Positions 9,200 to 17,854 of a stretch of DNA of 49,393 bases are shown one piece after another (positions within the stretch are counted from its first letter, which is position 1; the number at the start of each line of letters is the position of its first letter). The notes beneath the pieces were generated by a model, which saw nothing but the letters and a program-made list of their open reading frames with translations, was not told where the DNA came from and did no database searches. Source of the DNA: CAZPDM01 sp964585305 (GTDB taxonomy: Bacteria > Planctomycetota > Uabimicrobiia > Uabimicrobiales > JABWCH01); assembly GCA_964585305.1 (NCBI GenBank), contig CAZPDM010000026.1:1-49393 (forward strand), written 5' to 3'. The position numbers were made by a program, and so were the translations under genes.

Positions 9200-10015
9200 T
9201 TATGTTCCCAAAAGACTATGTGGAATACAATAAACAATTAAAGTAACAAAGAAAGCTGCTATCGTCCAATTCCTAGCTTTTTTAGAATCTTTATATAATT
9301 TCCGTAATGTAATTGCCCATATAATTAAAGCAACTAAAGTTTTATTATCTGTAAGATCTGTCCCAAAAGGTATACCTGTCCAAAATGCTTCAAAAGCGTA
9401 ATATTGAACAATACCTCCGAAAAGAACTCCGCCCATAAAAAGACAAATCATAGTACTCCATGACCATTTATAAATTTGATCAAGCGAATTTCCTAACATT
9501 GCGCCAATCCCTGTGCGGTTTGCTAGTAACATTGCTGCAAACATTAAAATAATATGAGGGATGAGCCAGTATTCTGGAACATATCCACGAAAGCGGATAA
9601 CAATAGGCTCTCCATCATTTAGTACCATTCTTGCTTTATCTCGTTCTAAAATAACTTTATATTCAATTTTATCAGCAGGTCTTCTCTGCGGTAATGATGC
9701 AACTAAGAGACTTCCTTGTCTGTTCATAGCAATTGTTTTCCAAGGTTCTCCCTGAATTTTATAATTACGCCATTCTACTTGTCCGTAAACTTGCATATCT
9801 GGGATAAGCAATTTTATAGTATAAAGTTGGGTACTAACATGACTACGTGCTAAGGAATAATCGCATATAACATTAGGCATTCGTGCTTGACCTTCTACAG
9901 GATAGGATGGCCCAGTTATACGTTGAAAAACTATAGAAAATATTGTTAATAAAATTGCAAAAAGCCACATAGATAAATTTCTTTTAAAAGAAGCTTTTGA
10001 GACAGGTTTTGGCAT
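9200..10015 (-). CDS. Membrane protein of unknown function, one N-terminal and four C-terminal spans
   Basis: A 271-residue protein with a hydrophobic segment at about 14-31, a soluble beta-rich region at about 50-145 that should lie outside the cytoplasm, then four predicted membrane helices (about 150-165, 185-205, 228-240, 250-268). It carries the motif FWTGIPFGTDLTDNKT between helices. I do not recognise an enzymatic or transport family. It is transcribed with the TPR gene downstream and the metallo-hydrolase upstream (22-base gap). Confidence 0.7.
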   Translation of the reverse strand: MPKPVSKASFKRNLSMWLFAILLTIFSIVFQRITGPSYPVEGQARMPNVICDYSLARSHVSTQLYTIKLLIPDMQVYGQVEWRNYKIQGEPWKTIAMNRQGSLLVASLPQRRPADKIEYKVILERDKARMVLNDGEPIVIRFRGYVPEYWLIPHIILMFAAMLLANRTGIGAMLGNSLDQIYKWSWSTMICLFMGGVLFGGIVQYYAFEAFWTGIPFGTDLTDNKTLVALIIWAITLRKLYKDSKKARNWTIAAFFVTLIVYCIPHSLLGT

Positions 10016-10037
10016 ATAAAAAACCTTTCTAATCGGA

Positions 10038-11045
10038 TTATTTCAATCCCCATTCTTGGGGAAAATATGTAGAAGGAAAAATATTCTTACTATCATTTAA
10101 TAATTCTAAGGCTTCAGTGATGTTATAGCGTTGTGAAATATGAAATAAAATAAGTTTGTCAGCAGATACTCTTTTTGCTAGTTGAGCAGCTTGTATGCTT
10201 GTAAGATGAAAATTTTTTTTTGCTAATTCTAAGTCTTGATGTCGGTATTGGCTTTCACATATAATAGTTGCATGATGTGGAATTACATCTGCTAAATATT
10301 CTTGTGTATTTTCTTCGCAAACAAAATCTGTTAAATATGCTAATGTTTCTCCTGGAGTACTTTTTAACAGCTTTTGGCGAAGTTCTTTAAAAGAATATGT
10401 ATTATTTTCAATAACTATTTTTTGATCGCCAGAATTATTATAATCTTTTAATAAATTTAACCATGGTCCAGGCGATAGTTTTAATTCCTGCAAAATGTCT
10501 TTATCAATATTCCAACGTAGAGGTTCACTAATAATATATCCAATAGAAGAAATTCCATGGTTTAATAAAATTGCTGAAATCTCATAGTTGGGATGTATAA
10601 AAATTTTTTTATTCCAAGAATATTTTTTTTCATAATGACTTTTGCTAAATGCTTCGGAAGTATAAAAATTTGTTTCTTGGATTTCATCTTTTTTTATTTC
10701 ATGAATTTGCCATCTTCCTGGTTGTTCGGAGATAAGATTCCATGTAAAACCTTGGAGTCTATGAGAGATTACATGAGTGATATCTTGAGGACCCCATACA
10801 CAGACAGGGATATTGGGGCGATTATAATTTAATCTGCAAAATGTATCAAAACCGGCAATATGATCCATGTGGCAATGAGAAAAAAATAGGTGTTCTGTAT
10901 TTTGAAGTTCGGAATTATTAATATTGTATAATACAGATTCTCCACAATCGAAAAGTAAGCGATGAATAGATTGACCAGTTTGAATACGTACCCATAAAGC
11001 ATTATCCAAAAAAATTCGCCCCAATACTTGATATTCAATAGACAT
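10038..11045 (-). CDS. RNase Z-type metallo-beta-lactamase-fold hydrolase
   Basis: A 335-residue MBL-fold enzyme. The zinc motif is SHCHMDH (His57, His59, Asp61, His62). Further ligands are suggested by YLTDF and CESQYRH, and the C-terminal block ADKLILFHISQRY is typical of RNase Z. tRNA 3'-end processing is the established role of close relatives, but MBL paralogues with other substrates exist, so it is not named rnz. I chose the ATG at 11045 (MSIEYQVLG) with AAAGAG upstream; an upstream start at 11090 would overlap the end of the preceding gene by 22 bases. It follows ssnA with a 23-base gap. Confidence 0.8.
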   Translation of the reverse strand: MSIEYQVLGRIFLDNALWVRIQTGQSIHRLLFDCGESVLYNINNSELQNTEHLFFSHCHMDHIAGFDTFCRLNYNRPNIPVCVWGPQDITHVISHRLQGFTWNLISEQPGRWQIHEIKKDEIQETNFYTSEAFSKSHYEKKYSWNKKIFIHPNYEISAILLNHGISSIGYIISEPLRWNIDKDILQELKLSPGPWLNLLKDYNNSGDQKIVIENNTYSFKELRQKLLKSTPGETLAYLTDFVCEENTQEYLADVIPHHATIICESQYRHQDLELAKKNFHLTSIQAAQLAKRVSADKLILFHISQRYNITEALELLNDSKNIFPSTYFPQEWGLK

Positions 11046-11068
11046 AAAATTCTCTTTAAAAAAAGAGT

Positions 11069-12391
11069 TTAACAATGGAATCTTTGCCAAAATTTTTCTG
11101 CTTGAATACGAGAAGATTGTGCAATATTTGCTTCATTCAGTCCAACAAAGTTATGATTTTGTAGGATCAATTTGCCGTTGATTAAAACTGTTTCTGCTTG
11201 AACGTGGGCAAAACCAAATAAAAAATGACCTAATATATTGTTGTTGTGTAATGGTGTAGGAGGATAATAATTGTAAATTACAATATCTGCATAAGCACCT
11301 GGTATAATTTGTCCTAACTTATTAGGAAAAAATTCTTGTGCAAGACGAGAATTATTTTTTAGCATAACAGAAAGTTCTTGCCAAACTATACGAGGATCTC
11401 GATGTTCATGTCGATGGATAAGTGCTGCAGTGCGTAAATCTGGCCAGATTGACGCAGCCATGCCATCTGTTCCTAAACAAATTTTTCCACCAAGTCGAAG
11501 ATGCCCCAATAAATCCATTGCTCCTACAGCATTATTCATATTACTGCGTGGGTTATGGATTACCCAAGTTCCACTTTCTGCCAATAAACGTTTTTCTTCG
11601 TCATCTACATGTACAGCATGTGCAGCAATTGTTTTGTGGTCTAATCCGCCGGCTTCATATAAGCGATGTACTACTCGATTTTGATGATGGTAAATTGTTA
11701 ATGTTTGATCCGCATGATCTTCAGCAACGTGCAAGTGTAAGCCTACTCCCAGTTTTTTTGCTGCTGAGATGGACTTTTCTAATGTTTCCTTTCCTACAGT
11801 AAAGGAAGCATGAAGCCCAAAAGTTCCCTTTAGTAGGCTAGAATTTCTATTTTTTTCAATAAAACGAATATTTTCTTCTATGCCTTCTTCAGCAATTTTT
11901 ATCCCATCTCGATCAGAGACTTCGTAACATAATATTCCACGCATTCCTACGTCTTGAAATGCACGTGCAAGTTCATCCAAACATCCTGGAATACAATTGG
12001 GGCTTGCATGATGATCAATGAATGTTGTAACACCCGATCGAATGCCTTCTAGAATTGGAATAAGTGTGCTAAGATAGAGATCGTCGTGTTGTAATCTTTT
12101 ATCTAATCTCCACCATAATTTTTCAAGTATTTCAACAAAACAAGAAGCAGAGCCAGCAGGTTTCATGCCTCTGGCAAATGTACTGTAACAATGCATATGG
12201 GCATTAACAATCCCTGGGCAAACTACTTTTTGTTGTGCATCAATTATAATAGAAAATTGAGATTCATCTTTGCAATCGCCATTTGTTACTGATACAATTT
12301 TTTCATTTTCAATAATGATATGGCCGTGAGGAATCACCTCATCGCGGTCATTGCTAGTAATAATCCAAGCATTTTTTATTAAAGTTTTCAT
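11069..12391 (-). CDS. ssnA: Putative aminohydrolase SsnA
   Basis: A 440-residue member of the amidohydrolase superfamily (ATZ/TRZ-like). Metal ligands are visible as His65 and His67 (NAHMH), His221 with Glu224 (HLHVAED), His258 (AAHAVH) and Asp309 (GTDG). The motif NPRSNMNNAVG at 280-290 is typical of SsnA. In other bacteria ssnA lies beside a selenium-linked molybdenum hydroxylase and is thought to act in purine or related heterocycle breakdown; here the molybdenum hydroxylase genes are 8 kb away on the same strand. The exact substrate of SsnA is not established. A strong terminator hairpin separates it from the peptidase gene upstream. Confidence 0.85.
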   Translation of the reverse strand: MKTLIKNAWIITSNDRDEVIPHGHIIIENEKIVSVTNGDCKDESQFSIIIDAQQKVVCPGIVNAHMHCYSTFARGMKPAGSASCFVEILEKLWWRLDKRLQHDDLYLSTLIPILEGIRSGVTTFIDHHASPNCIPGCLDELARAFQDVGMRGILCYEVSDRDGIKIAEEGIEENIRFIEKNRNSSLLKGTFGLHASFTVGKETLEKSISAAKKLGVGLHLHVAEDHADQTLTIYHHQNRVVHRLYEAGGLDHKTIAAHAVHVDDEEKRLLAESGTWVIHNPRSNMNNAVGAMDLLGHLRLGGKICLGTDGMAASIWPDLRTAALIHRHEHRDPRIVWQELSVMLKNNSRLAQEFFPNKLGQIIPGAYADIVIYNYYPPTPLHNNNILGHFLFGFAHVQAETVLINGKLILQNHNFVGLNEANIAQSSRIQAEKFWQRFHC

Positions 12392-12441
12392 AAAATTTTT
12401 TTCAATTACTTAAAATTTTTTGTTTGATAAAATTGCCAAAT

Positions 12442-12473
12442 ATAGTTTCCCACGAAAAAACGTGGGAAACTAT
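12442..12473 (-). terminator. Terminator of the M28 peptidase gene
   Basis: A perfect 13-bp stem, ATAGTTTCCCACG at 12442-12454 with CGTGGGAAACTAT at 12461-12473 and a six-A loop. It lies 22 bases past the peptidase stop and is followed on the minus strand by TTTGGCAATTTT. Confidence 0.8.
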
Positions 12474-12494
12474 TTATTTAATTGCAATTATTAT

Positions 12495-13859
12495 CTATTT
12501 TGATTGATTAGCAAGTGTAGCAATTGTTCCTATAGTCGCTTTTACATATCGAGTAAAATAGTCCATATTTAAAGTATCAAGTTTATCGCGAGATGTATGA
12601 TAGTTAGCACAGAAATCATCTGCATCATCTTCGATTGCTAAAATTCCAGGGAAACCTTTACTCCAAAATGGAGCATGATCACTATATTGGATTCCATCAG
12701 CATCTAGGATAGGAATTAAATTTAATTTATATGTAGTATTAATTTGTGAGAAAATATCAACAATAACTTTATCAGCTTTGTATCCGGAATTGCTACTGGT
12801 ACGTGTATGAAGTCTTAATGTTGCGCCTGGTTTACTATCCCAAGCAATCATATCCATGTTATAAACAGCAACAATATTATCGCCGTCTTGAGAAACTTTA
12901 GAAGAATATGCTTTACTGCCAAGTAATCCTTGTTCTTCTCCTGTAAAAAGAACAAAACGTAATGTTCTTTCCCATTGATAATTTTTAAGAATTTCTGCAG
13001 CTAATAAGACCCCTGCAGATCCACTACCGTTATCATCTGCACCAGGGCTGAATGTAGCAGAGGACGGCATAGAATCTAGATGAGCTGTAACAAGAATAAT
13101 TTCTTTAGGTTTTGTTGTTCCAAGTTTTGTTCCAATTACATTTCTGCAATTTCCATAATAAGAAGATGTCCAATCATGATATGCTACTGTAAGCCCCAAT
13201 TTTTGCATAAATTCATAGCAATATTGTGTGGCTTTCAAAATTGGAGTTCCAGATTTTGTGTTTCTTGATACTATGGTGTAGCTTTCTCCTCCAACAATAA
13301 CAGGCTGTTCTCCACTTAATCCACCAACATAATTTTTGAGAGTGTTTTCTTGAACTTGGTTAATCATTTCTGAAATATCTGATCTGAAAGTAGTTTCTTG
13401 AATATCAGATAGTGGAGTTACTTTTTTAAATATCATGGGACTATCTAAAAGATTGATAGCAAATCCTAATTCTGATATTTTTTCGGCTTCTTCTGGTGTT
13501 CCTCGGAAAACAATTTGACTTCCATCATCGCTTAAAACGTGGACAATATTTTGAGCAGTCAGTCTGCTGCCAGCAATACGTTCGAGAGCAATATAATAAA
13601 ACTGGTTTTCAGTTTTATTTTTGCATTCATCTAAGATTTCAAAAACTACTTGAGTTTTTTGCAATTCAGCAAGAGAAGTAATCACTAAAACATATTCTCG
13701 GCTACCTGAATCTTGTAAATGGCTATAAACGGGAAATTGAACATCTTCAACATTCCCAACCAATTCAACGCGTGCTAATACTAAGTCTAAGTCATTTGCA
13801 ATTGTATTTAAACTTAAAAAAACAAGTATAATAAAAAGAAAAGAGAAAATCTTTAACAT
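12495..13859 (-). CDS. Secreted M28-family zinc aminopeptidase
   Basis: A 454-residue protein with a signal peptide (hydrophobic 4-20, likely cut near IANDLD). The C-terminal half is an M28 peptidase with two-zinc ligands visible: His260 (TAHLDS), Asp275 (GADDNGSGSAG), Glu308/309 (TGEEQGLLGS), Asp336 (NMDMIAW) and His421 (YHTSRDKLD). The N-terminal 150 residues form an uncharacterised domain before the catalytic part. It probably releases amino acids from peptides outside the inner membrane. It is flanked by ssnA and fdrA but its own terminator suggests separate expression. Confidence 0.9.
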   Translation of the reverse strand: MLKIFSFLFIILVFLSLNTIANDLDLVLARVELVGNVEDVQFPVYSHLQDSGSREYVLVITSLAELQKTQVVFEILDECKNKTENQFYYIALERIAGSRLTAQNIVHVLSDDGSQIVFRGTPEEAEKISELGFAINLLDSPMIFKKVTPLSDIQETTFRSDISEMINQVQENTLKNYVGGLSGEQPVIVGGESYTIVSRNTKSGTPILKATQYCYEFMQKLGLTVAYHDWTSSYYGNCRNVIGTKLGTTKPKEIILVTAHLDSMPSSATFSPGADDNGSGSAGVLLAAEILKNYQWERTLRFVLFTGEEQGLLGSKAYSSKVSQDGDNIVAVYNMDMIAWDSKPGATLRLHTRTSSNSGYKADKVIVDIFSQINTTYKLNLIPILDADGIQYSDHAPFWSKGFPGILAIEDDADDFCANYHTSRDKLDTLNMDYFTRYVKATIGTIATLANQSK

Positions 13860-13959
13860 TTTGAAACTCCTTGAATTGAACTTATAAAAGAACTTATTTG
13901 ATTATCTCTTATTTTCATAATTTCGTCAATGAAAATTTCTTTAGCATTTCAGGAAAAAA

Positions 13960-15522
13960 TTATTCAAGCAATTTTTCTAAAATTATGCTTGTTTGCGCAT
14001 TACTTTCTGGAAGAATAATATCATGTTTGGCAAGTTCAGAAAGAATATTTTGTTTATTTTGAATATCATTTTCTGTTCCACAAACATAAATTACAAACGC
14101 CAAATGCCGTCTTTCCTCTAAGGCCGATTGTTTTGCTTGCAGTATTACAGGAAGTAGTGTAGCCAAAGGATCTTTTTGGCTACCATATCCAAGAACGAGA
14201 TCTAGAACAATTACACTTGTTTCAGAAATGCTAGTTTCTTGTATGAGTCGTTGAGCGCGGAAAGTATTGTCAATCATGGGATGTGGTCGTCCCACTGTAT
14301 ATTCATCTTCACCTAAGTCAATAATACTATGTTGAAAACTTTTGCTAGGATCTTGGAGTCGATATTGAGAATCTTTGCTAATATTAGAGTAAATATGAAA
14401 TCCTTTTTGTTTGAGCAAAAATAAAGTTTCATAAGCTAAAGTTCCACCAGAATATAACGCTTTAATATACTTTTGTTGAAAATTTTTATGTTGCTGGTGG
14501 TTTTGTATAAGCATAAAATTTTTTTCGCTTATAAGATTTTTTAGAGATAACTTCCTATTGTTTTGTATGTATTCTACCGAGTGTAGTGCAGTTTCTTCTA
14601 GTGTAGTTGCGAATGTAATTGGCAATTCTGGGGAAGGAGATATTTGCAAAGATTTAGGATTATCAACTCCTAAAAAATTAATTATAACAGGTTTAGAGCT
14701 TTGTTTAGTTGCTTCTATAACTTTTGCCATTACTTCTGGATGTGGTGGCTTAGAAATAATAACAATAACTTTAGTTTTCGGATCATTTTGTAATGCTTGA
14801 ATTCCTTGCAACATAGTAATCCCACCAACTTGTTGTGATAAATCTCGGCCACCTGTTCCAATTGCATGGGAAATACCTTCTCCGTAGCTATGAACCATTA
14901 CACAAACTTCTTGTGTTCCTGTCCCGGAAGCCCCTACAATACCAATACTTCCAGGGCGTACATCATTTGCAAATCCCATCCCAACACCAGAAATAATTGC
15001 TGTTCCACAATCTGGTCCCATTACTAACAAGCCTTTTTCAAAGGCCATTTTTTTAAGATGTATTTCCTCTTCAATCGAAACATTATCGCTAAATATCATA
15101 ACATTTAGTCCGTGTTCTAAACATTTTCTTGCTTCTTCTGCAGCATATCTTCCTGGTACAGAAATTAGTGCTATATTTGCTTGTGGTAGAGTTTTTATTG
15201 CTGTATCTAGTGTTTTGGGATGATAATTTTCTATCATTTTGTTAGCTTTACTTTTACGCAAAGAGTCTAAGCCATCTTCCCATGCTTGAATAGCAATTGC
15301 TTCTTGTTCTGCTTGGATGCTGACGATGAGATCATCGCTAGTTGCTGTTTCTAAATGATCTTGCCAAAGATTGGCCTGACGTAAGATCATTTTATTGACC
15401 GGTGTTCCCATAACAACTGCAGCATTTGTTATTTTAGGATATTTTGTTAAATCTTTTTGCAAATTCATTAAAGTAATAGAGTCGTAATATAAACCAACTT
15501 TAATTTGGCTAAAAATCGGCAT
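13960..15522 (-). CDS. fdrA: FdrA family protein (acyl-CoA synthetase-like; ureide/oxamate carbamoyl metabolism)
   Basis: A 520-residue FdrA homologue. It opens with the family-type MPIFSQIKVGLYYDSITLM and carries the nucleotide/CoA-binding GIVGASGTGTQEV followed by HAIGTGGRDLSQQVGG, as in succinyl-CoA synthetase-like folds. In enterobacteria fdrA sits with two partner genes (ylbE, ylbF) and a carbamate kinase in anaerobic allantoin breakdown, where the product is linked to oxamate transcarbamoylation. None of those partners is in this window. With SsnA and the molybdenum hydroxylase it supports a purine/ureide catabolic island, but only by analogy. Confidence 0.85.
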   Translation of the reverse strand: MPIFSQIKVGLYYDSITLMNLQKDLTKYPKITNAAVVMGTPVNKMILRQANLWQDHLETATSDDLIVSIQAEQEAIAIQAWEDGLDSLRKSKANKMIENYHPKTLDTAIKTLPQANIALISVPGRYAAEEARKCLEHGLNVMIFSDNVSIEEEIHLKKMAFEKGLLVMGPDCGTAIISGVGMGFANDVRPGSIGIVGASGTGTQEVCVMVHSYGEGISHAIGTGGRDLSQQVGGITMLQGIQALQNDPKTKVIVIISKPPHPEVMAKVIEATKQSSKPVIINFLGVDNPKSLQISPSPELPITFATTLEETALHSVEYIQNNRKLSLKNLISEKNFMLIQNHQQHKNFQQKYIKALYSGGTLAYETLFLLKQKGFHIYSNISKDSQYRLQDPSKSFQHSIIDLGEDEYTVGRPHPMIDNTFRAQRLIQETSISETSVIVLDLVLGYGSQKDPLATLLPVILQAKQSALEERRHLAFVIYVCGTENDIQNKQNILSELAKHDIILPESNAQTSIILEKLLE

Positions 15523-15547
15523 AAAATTTCCTTTTGTACTAAAATCA

Positions 15548-15568
15548 AGCTGGCTTTTAAAGCCAGCT
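15548..15568 (-). terminator. Hairpin between the NTase-HD gene and fdrA
   Basis: AGCTGGCT at 15548-15555 pairs with AGCCAGCT at 15561-15568, 18 bases past the stop of the upstream gene. On the minus strand a T-run precedes it and only TTGATTTTAG follows, so terminator strength is uncertain. Confidence 0.5.
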
Positions 15569-15585
15569 AAAAAAAAACATACTCT

Positions 15586-16719
15586 TTAAAAGGTTGTAGA
15601 ACCTAAATTTTGATTTTCTATAGAACGAAGATAATCGAGAGCTTCTTCTAATGTAGGAGCTATAACTCCAGATTCTCGGCCTTTGTCATCTAATTTTCTA
15701 AGTTCCATAAGGTCTTCGAAATATTCACTATTTTTAAGAAATACGCGTAAACGGTGTCCCAATTCTCCCATTTTATATTTTATAGCGTCTATATGATGAC
15801 GTATTAAAAATAGTACTCTCTCTGTAACAAATCCTTCCAAAGCATCTGCTCCAGCTTCAGCATGGTGAAGGGGATCAATTCCTTTGCCAACATCATGGAG
15901 TAAAGCAGCTTGTAAAAATTCAATATCATAGCCATGTCCTTGTTTCGCAAGATCAAAAACTTGAAGGCTATGGTATAAAATATCTCCTTCAGGGTGATAT
16001 GGCCCACCGGGAACAGTTTCTAATGGCAAAAGAAGTAATTTAAACATTTCATAGCATTCTGTGCTATCAGCATATTGTTGGAGTTCTTCACTAAGATTTG
16101 TAGTTTGATATTCTTTAGCCATAAGTTTTTCTAATTCTTGAATGCTAGCTTTTTCCATAGTCTTTCCAGTAATTGAGCTTTTAAATCTATAACCAATTAG
16201 ATTCTTTGCATAAAGTGTAATTTCTATTTCATATCGGCCATGTATATGAATGTGAGTAAACGTTCTCTCTTGCCCATATTTAACAATATGCTTGCGTTCT
16301 ATTTCATAAGGAAGATGATTGTTATCTAAAATAGAAGTAACTGAGGCAATAGAATCTGAAAAGACATGAAGATCAATATCAGATCCTTTTCGGATATGTC
16401 CTGTCAAAGTACTTCCAATAAGATGGGGGTCAAATTGAGAGAGTTCTTTCATCATCCATAGTGCATACAATCTCATATCTTTAAGTTTTTGATAGCGTTG
16501 GGAGCCTTCATTTAAATCAGCAATGTTTAGTATTTGCTGCCGGATTTCTGCATTAGAAGGGAGATCTTGTGGACGATGATTGGTTCCATGTTGTTTTGCT
16601 ATTTTACGTTTAGCCGTAAAGTATTCTGTTTCGGTACGATCGTACATAAGTTGCGCAGCTTCCATAGCAATCATCTTGCGAAACTTAATTTGACGTTCTT
16701 TTCTATAATCAGGTTTCAT
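15586..16719 (-). CDS. Nucleotidyltransferase plus HD-domain protein
   Basis: A 377-residue two-domain protein. The first part has a polymerase-beta-type nucleotidyltransferase core: GSTLTGHIRKGSDIDLHVF with Gly102-Ser103, Asp114 and Asp116, and a candidate third acid in YEIEIT (about 164-167). The second part is an HD phosphohydrolase with His250 (LYHSLQVFDLA), HD at 275-276 (ALLHDVGKGID), His285/286 and a distal Asp in the KLDDKGRES region. The domain order recalls CCA-adding and GlnD-like enzymes, but it lacks obvious features of either, so the substrate is open. The start is the ATG at 16719; the sequence upstream of it is duplicated across the N gap. Confidence 0.75.
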   Translation of the reverse strand: MKPDYRKERQIKFRKMIAMEAAQLMYDRTETEYFTAKRKIAKQHGTNHRPQDLPSNAEIRQQILNIADLNEGSQRYQKLKDMRLYALWMMKELSQFDPHLIGSTLTGHIRKGSDIDLHVFSDSIASVTSILDNNHLPYEIERKHIVKYGQERTFTHIHIHGRYEIEITLYAKNLIGYRFKSSITGKTMEKASIQELEKLMAKEYQTTNLSEELQQYADSTECYEMFKLLLLPLETVPGGPYHPEGDILYHSLQVFDLAKQGHGYDIEFLQAALLHDVGKGIDPLHHAEAGADALEGFVTERVLFLIRHHIDAIKYKMGELGHRLRVFLKNSEYFEDLMELRKLDDKGRESGVIAPTLEEALDYLRSIENQNLGSTTF

Positions 16720-16726
16720 AAATTAA

Positions 16727-16826
16727 NNNNNNNNNNNNNNNNNNNNNNNNNNNNNNNNNNNNNNNNNNNNNNNNNNNNNNNNNNNNNNNNNNNNNNNNNN
16801 NNNNNNNNNNNNNNNNNNNNNNNNNN
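16727..16826. other. 100-N assembly gap flanked by an identical 55-bp overlap
   Basis: Exactly 100 Ns. The 55 bases before the gap (16672-16726) are repeated without mismatch directly after it (16827-16881). This is the pattern produced when a scaffolder joins two contigs that in fact overlap by an assembly k-mer. The true sequence is probably continuous, with one copy of the 55 bases and no Ns, and the coordinates to the right are then inflated by about 155. Bases 16882-17080 are AT-rich with nothing recognisable. Confidence 0.85.
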
Positions 16827-17080
16827 CATCTTGCGAAACTTAATTTGACGTTCTTTTCTATAATCAGGTTTCATAAATTAATCAATACTATTACTATAAT
16901 AAGTTTAGTATTGTACCCACAAGGGATTTTAAATAGTTTTTGTTTTGCTTTAGTATAACTATTTTTGACTATATTTTCAAACCTTTTTTCTATGATTTTA
17001 TTGTGAATAGCTGCTTTATTGCTTTAAAAGCTGTTTTTTTTATAAATAAAATATTTTTTTTATTATTTTATAAAAATTTC

Positions 17081-17108
17081 TTGACAGATTTATCAGAAAG
17101 TTTATAAT
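17081..17108 (+). promoter_or_regulatory. Sigma-70-type promoter of pdxT
   Basis: TTGACA at 17081-17086 and TATAAT at 17103-17108 are both perfect consensus, 16 bases apart. They sit 65 bases upstream of the pdxT ATG and in its direction, preceded by an AT-rich stretch that could act as an UP element. Confidence 0.8.
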
Positions 17109-17173
17109 ACTGTCCACATTAGCTTAAAAGTACCATTTTTATTTAAGCCTTTTAAAATCCTGAGAGGATTTTT

Positions 17174-17746
17174 ATGAAAATCGGTGTTTTAGCTCTTCAA
17201 GGTAATTTTGAAAGACATTATAAAACTTTGGAAGAGCTACATCAAACCCCAGTGTTAGTAAAAAAAGCCAGCCATCTTCAAGATGTTGCTGGTTTGATTC
17301 TTCCTGGCGGTGAAAGTACAACACATATTAAACTTTTGGAAAATTCGGATCTTTTACCCGCTATTATCAATTTGTATCAGCAAAAAAAGCCAATATTTGG
17401 AACTTGTGCTGGGCTTATTCTTATATCGAAAACAATTATAAATGATTCTCAATTTTCCTTCGGTTTTCTTGATATATCTGTACTGCGAAATGCTTACGGT
17501 TCACAAAGAGAAAGTTTTGCTGAGGACATTCTTATTCCTACTATAGGAATGCCTAAATTCCCGTGCGTATTCATTCGCGCACCTCAAATTGTCAACAACA
17601 TTCAACAACCAGATGTAGAAATATTAGCAAAATTTCAAGATTATCCAATCTTAGTAAGACAAGGTTCTCTCTTGGGTGCTACATTTCATCCTGAAATGAC
17701 CCAGGACATTCGCATTCATCAGTTGTTTATCAATATGTGTAGATAG
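17174..17746 (+). CDS. pdxT: Pyridoxal 5'-phosphate synthase glutaminase subunit
   Basis: A 190-residue class I glutaminase of the DXP-independent vitamin B6 pathway; it supplies ammonia to PdxS. Seen: N-terminal MKIGVLALQGNFERH, the oxyanion/glutamine loop PGGESTT, nucleophile Cys78 in GTCAGLILI, and the catalytic His172-Glu174 pair in FHPEM. Length is normal for the family. A GAGAGGA ribosome site precedes the ATG. The usual partner pdxS is not adjacent; the next gene is rpsU, 108 bases downstream without a clear terminator between. Confidence 0.95.
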   Translation: MKIGVLALQGNFERHYKTLEELHQTPVLVKKASHLQDVAGLILPGGESTTHIKLLENSDLLPAIINLYQQKKPIFGTCAGLILISKTIINDSQFSFGFLDISVLRNAYGSQRESFAEDILIPTIGMPKFPCVFIRAPQIVNNIQQPDVEILAKFQDYPILVRQGSLLGATFHPEMTQDIRIHQLFINMCR

Positions 17747-17854
17747 TTTTTTCCCTAGAATCGAGTTTTAGAAAAATTTAACGGAAAAATTTAGATGTTG
17801 CTTATTATCAACACCATATTTTTCCTCATTTTATTATGAAAGGCAATTTTGTCC

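Noticed and set aside
10038..11090. Longer N-terminus of the metallo-hydrolase starting at 11090
   Set aside because: It would overlap the end of ssnA and has no better ribosome site than the ATG at 11045.
644..12391. Selenocysteine use in the molybdenum hydroxylase or SsnA
   Set aside because: Neither gene has an in-frame TGA; any selenium would have to be a cofactor, which sequence cannot show.
16672..16881. The 55-bp direct repeat around the Ns as a target-site duplication or attachment site
   Set aside because: Its exact flanking of a 100-N run fits a scaffolding artefact far better.
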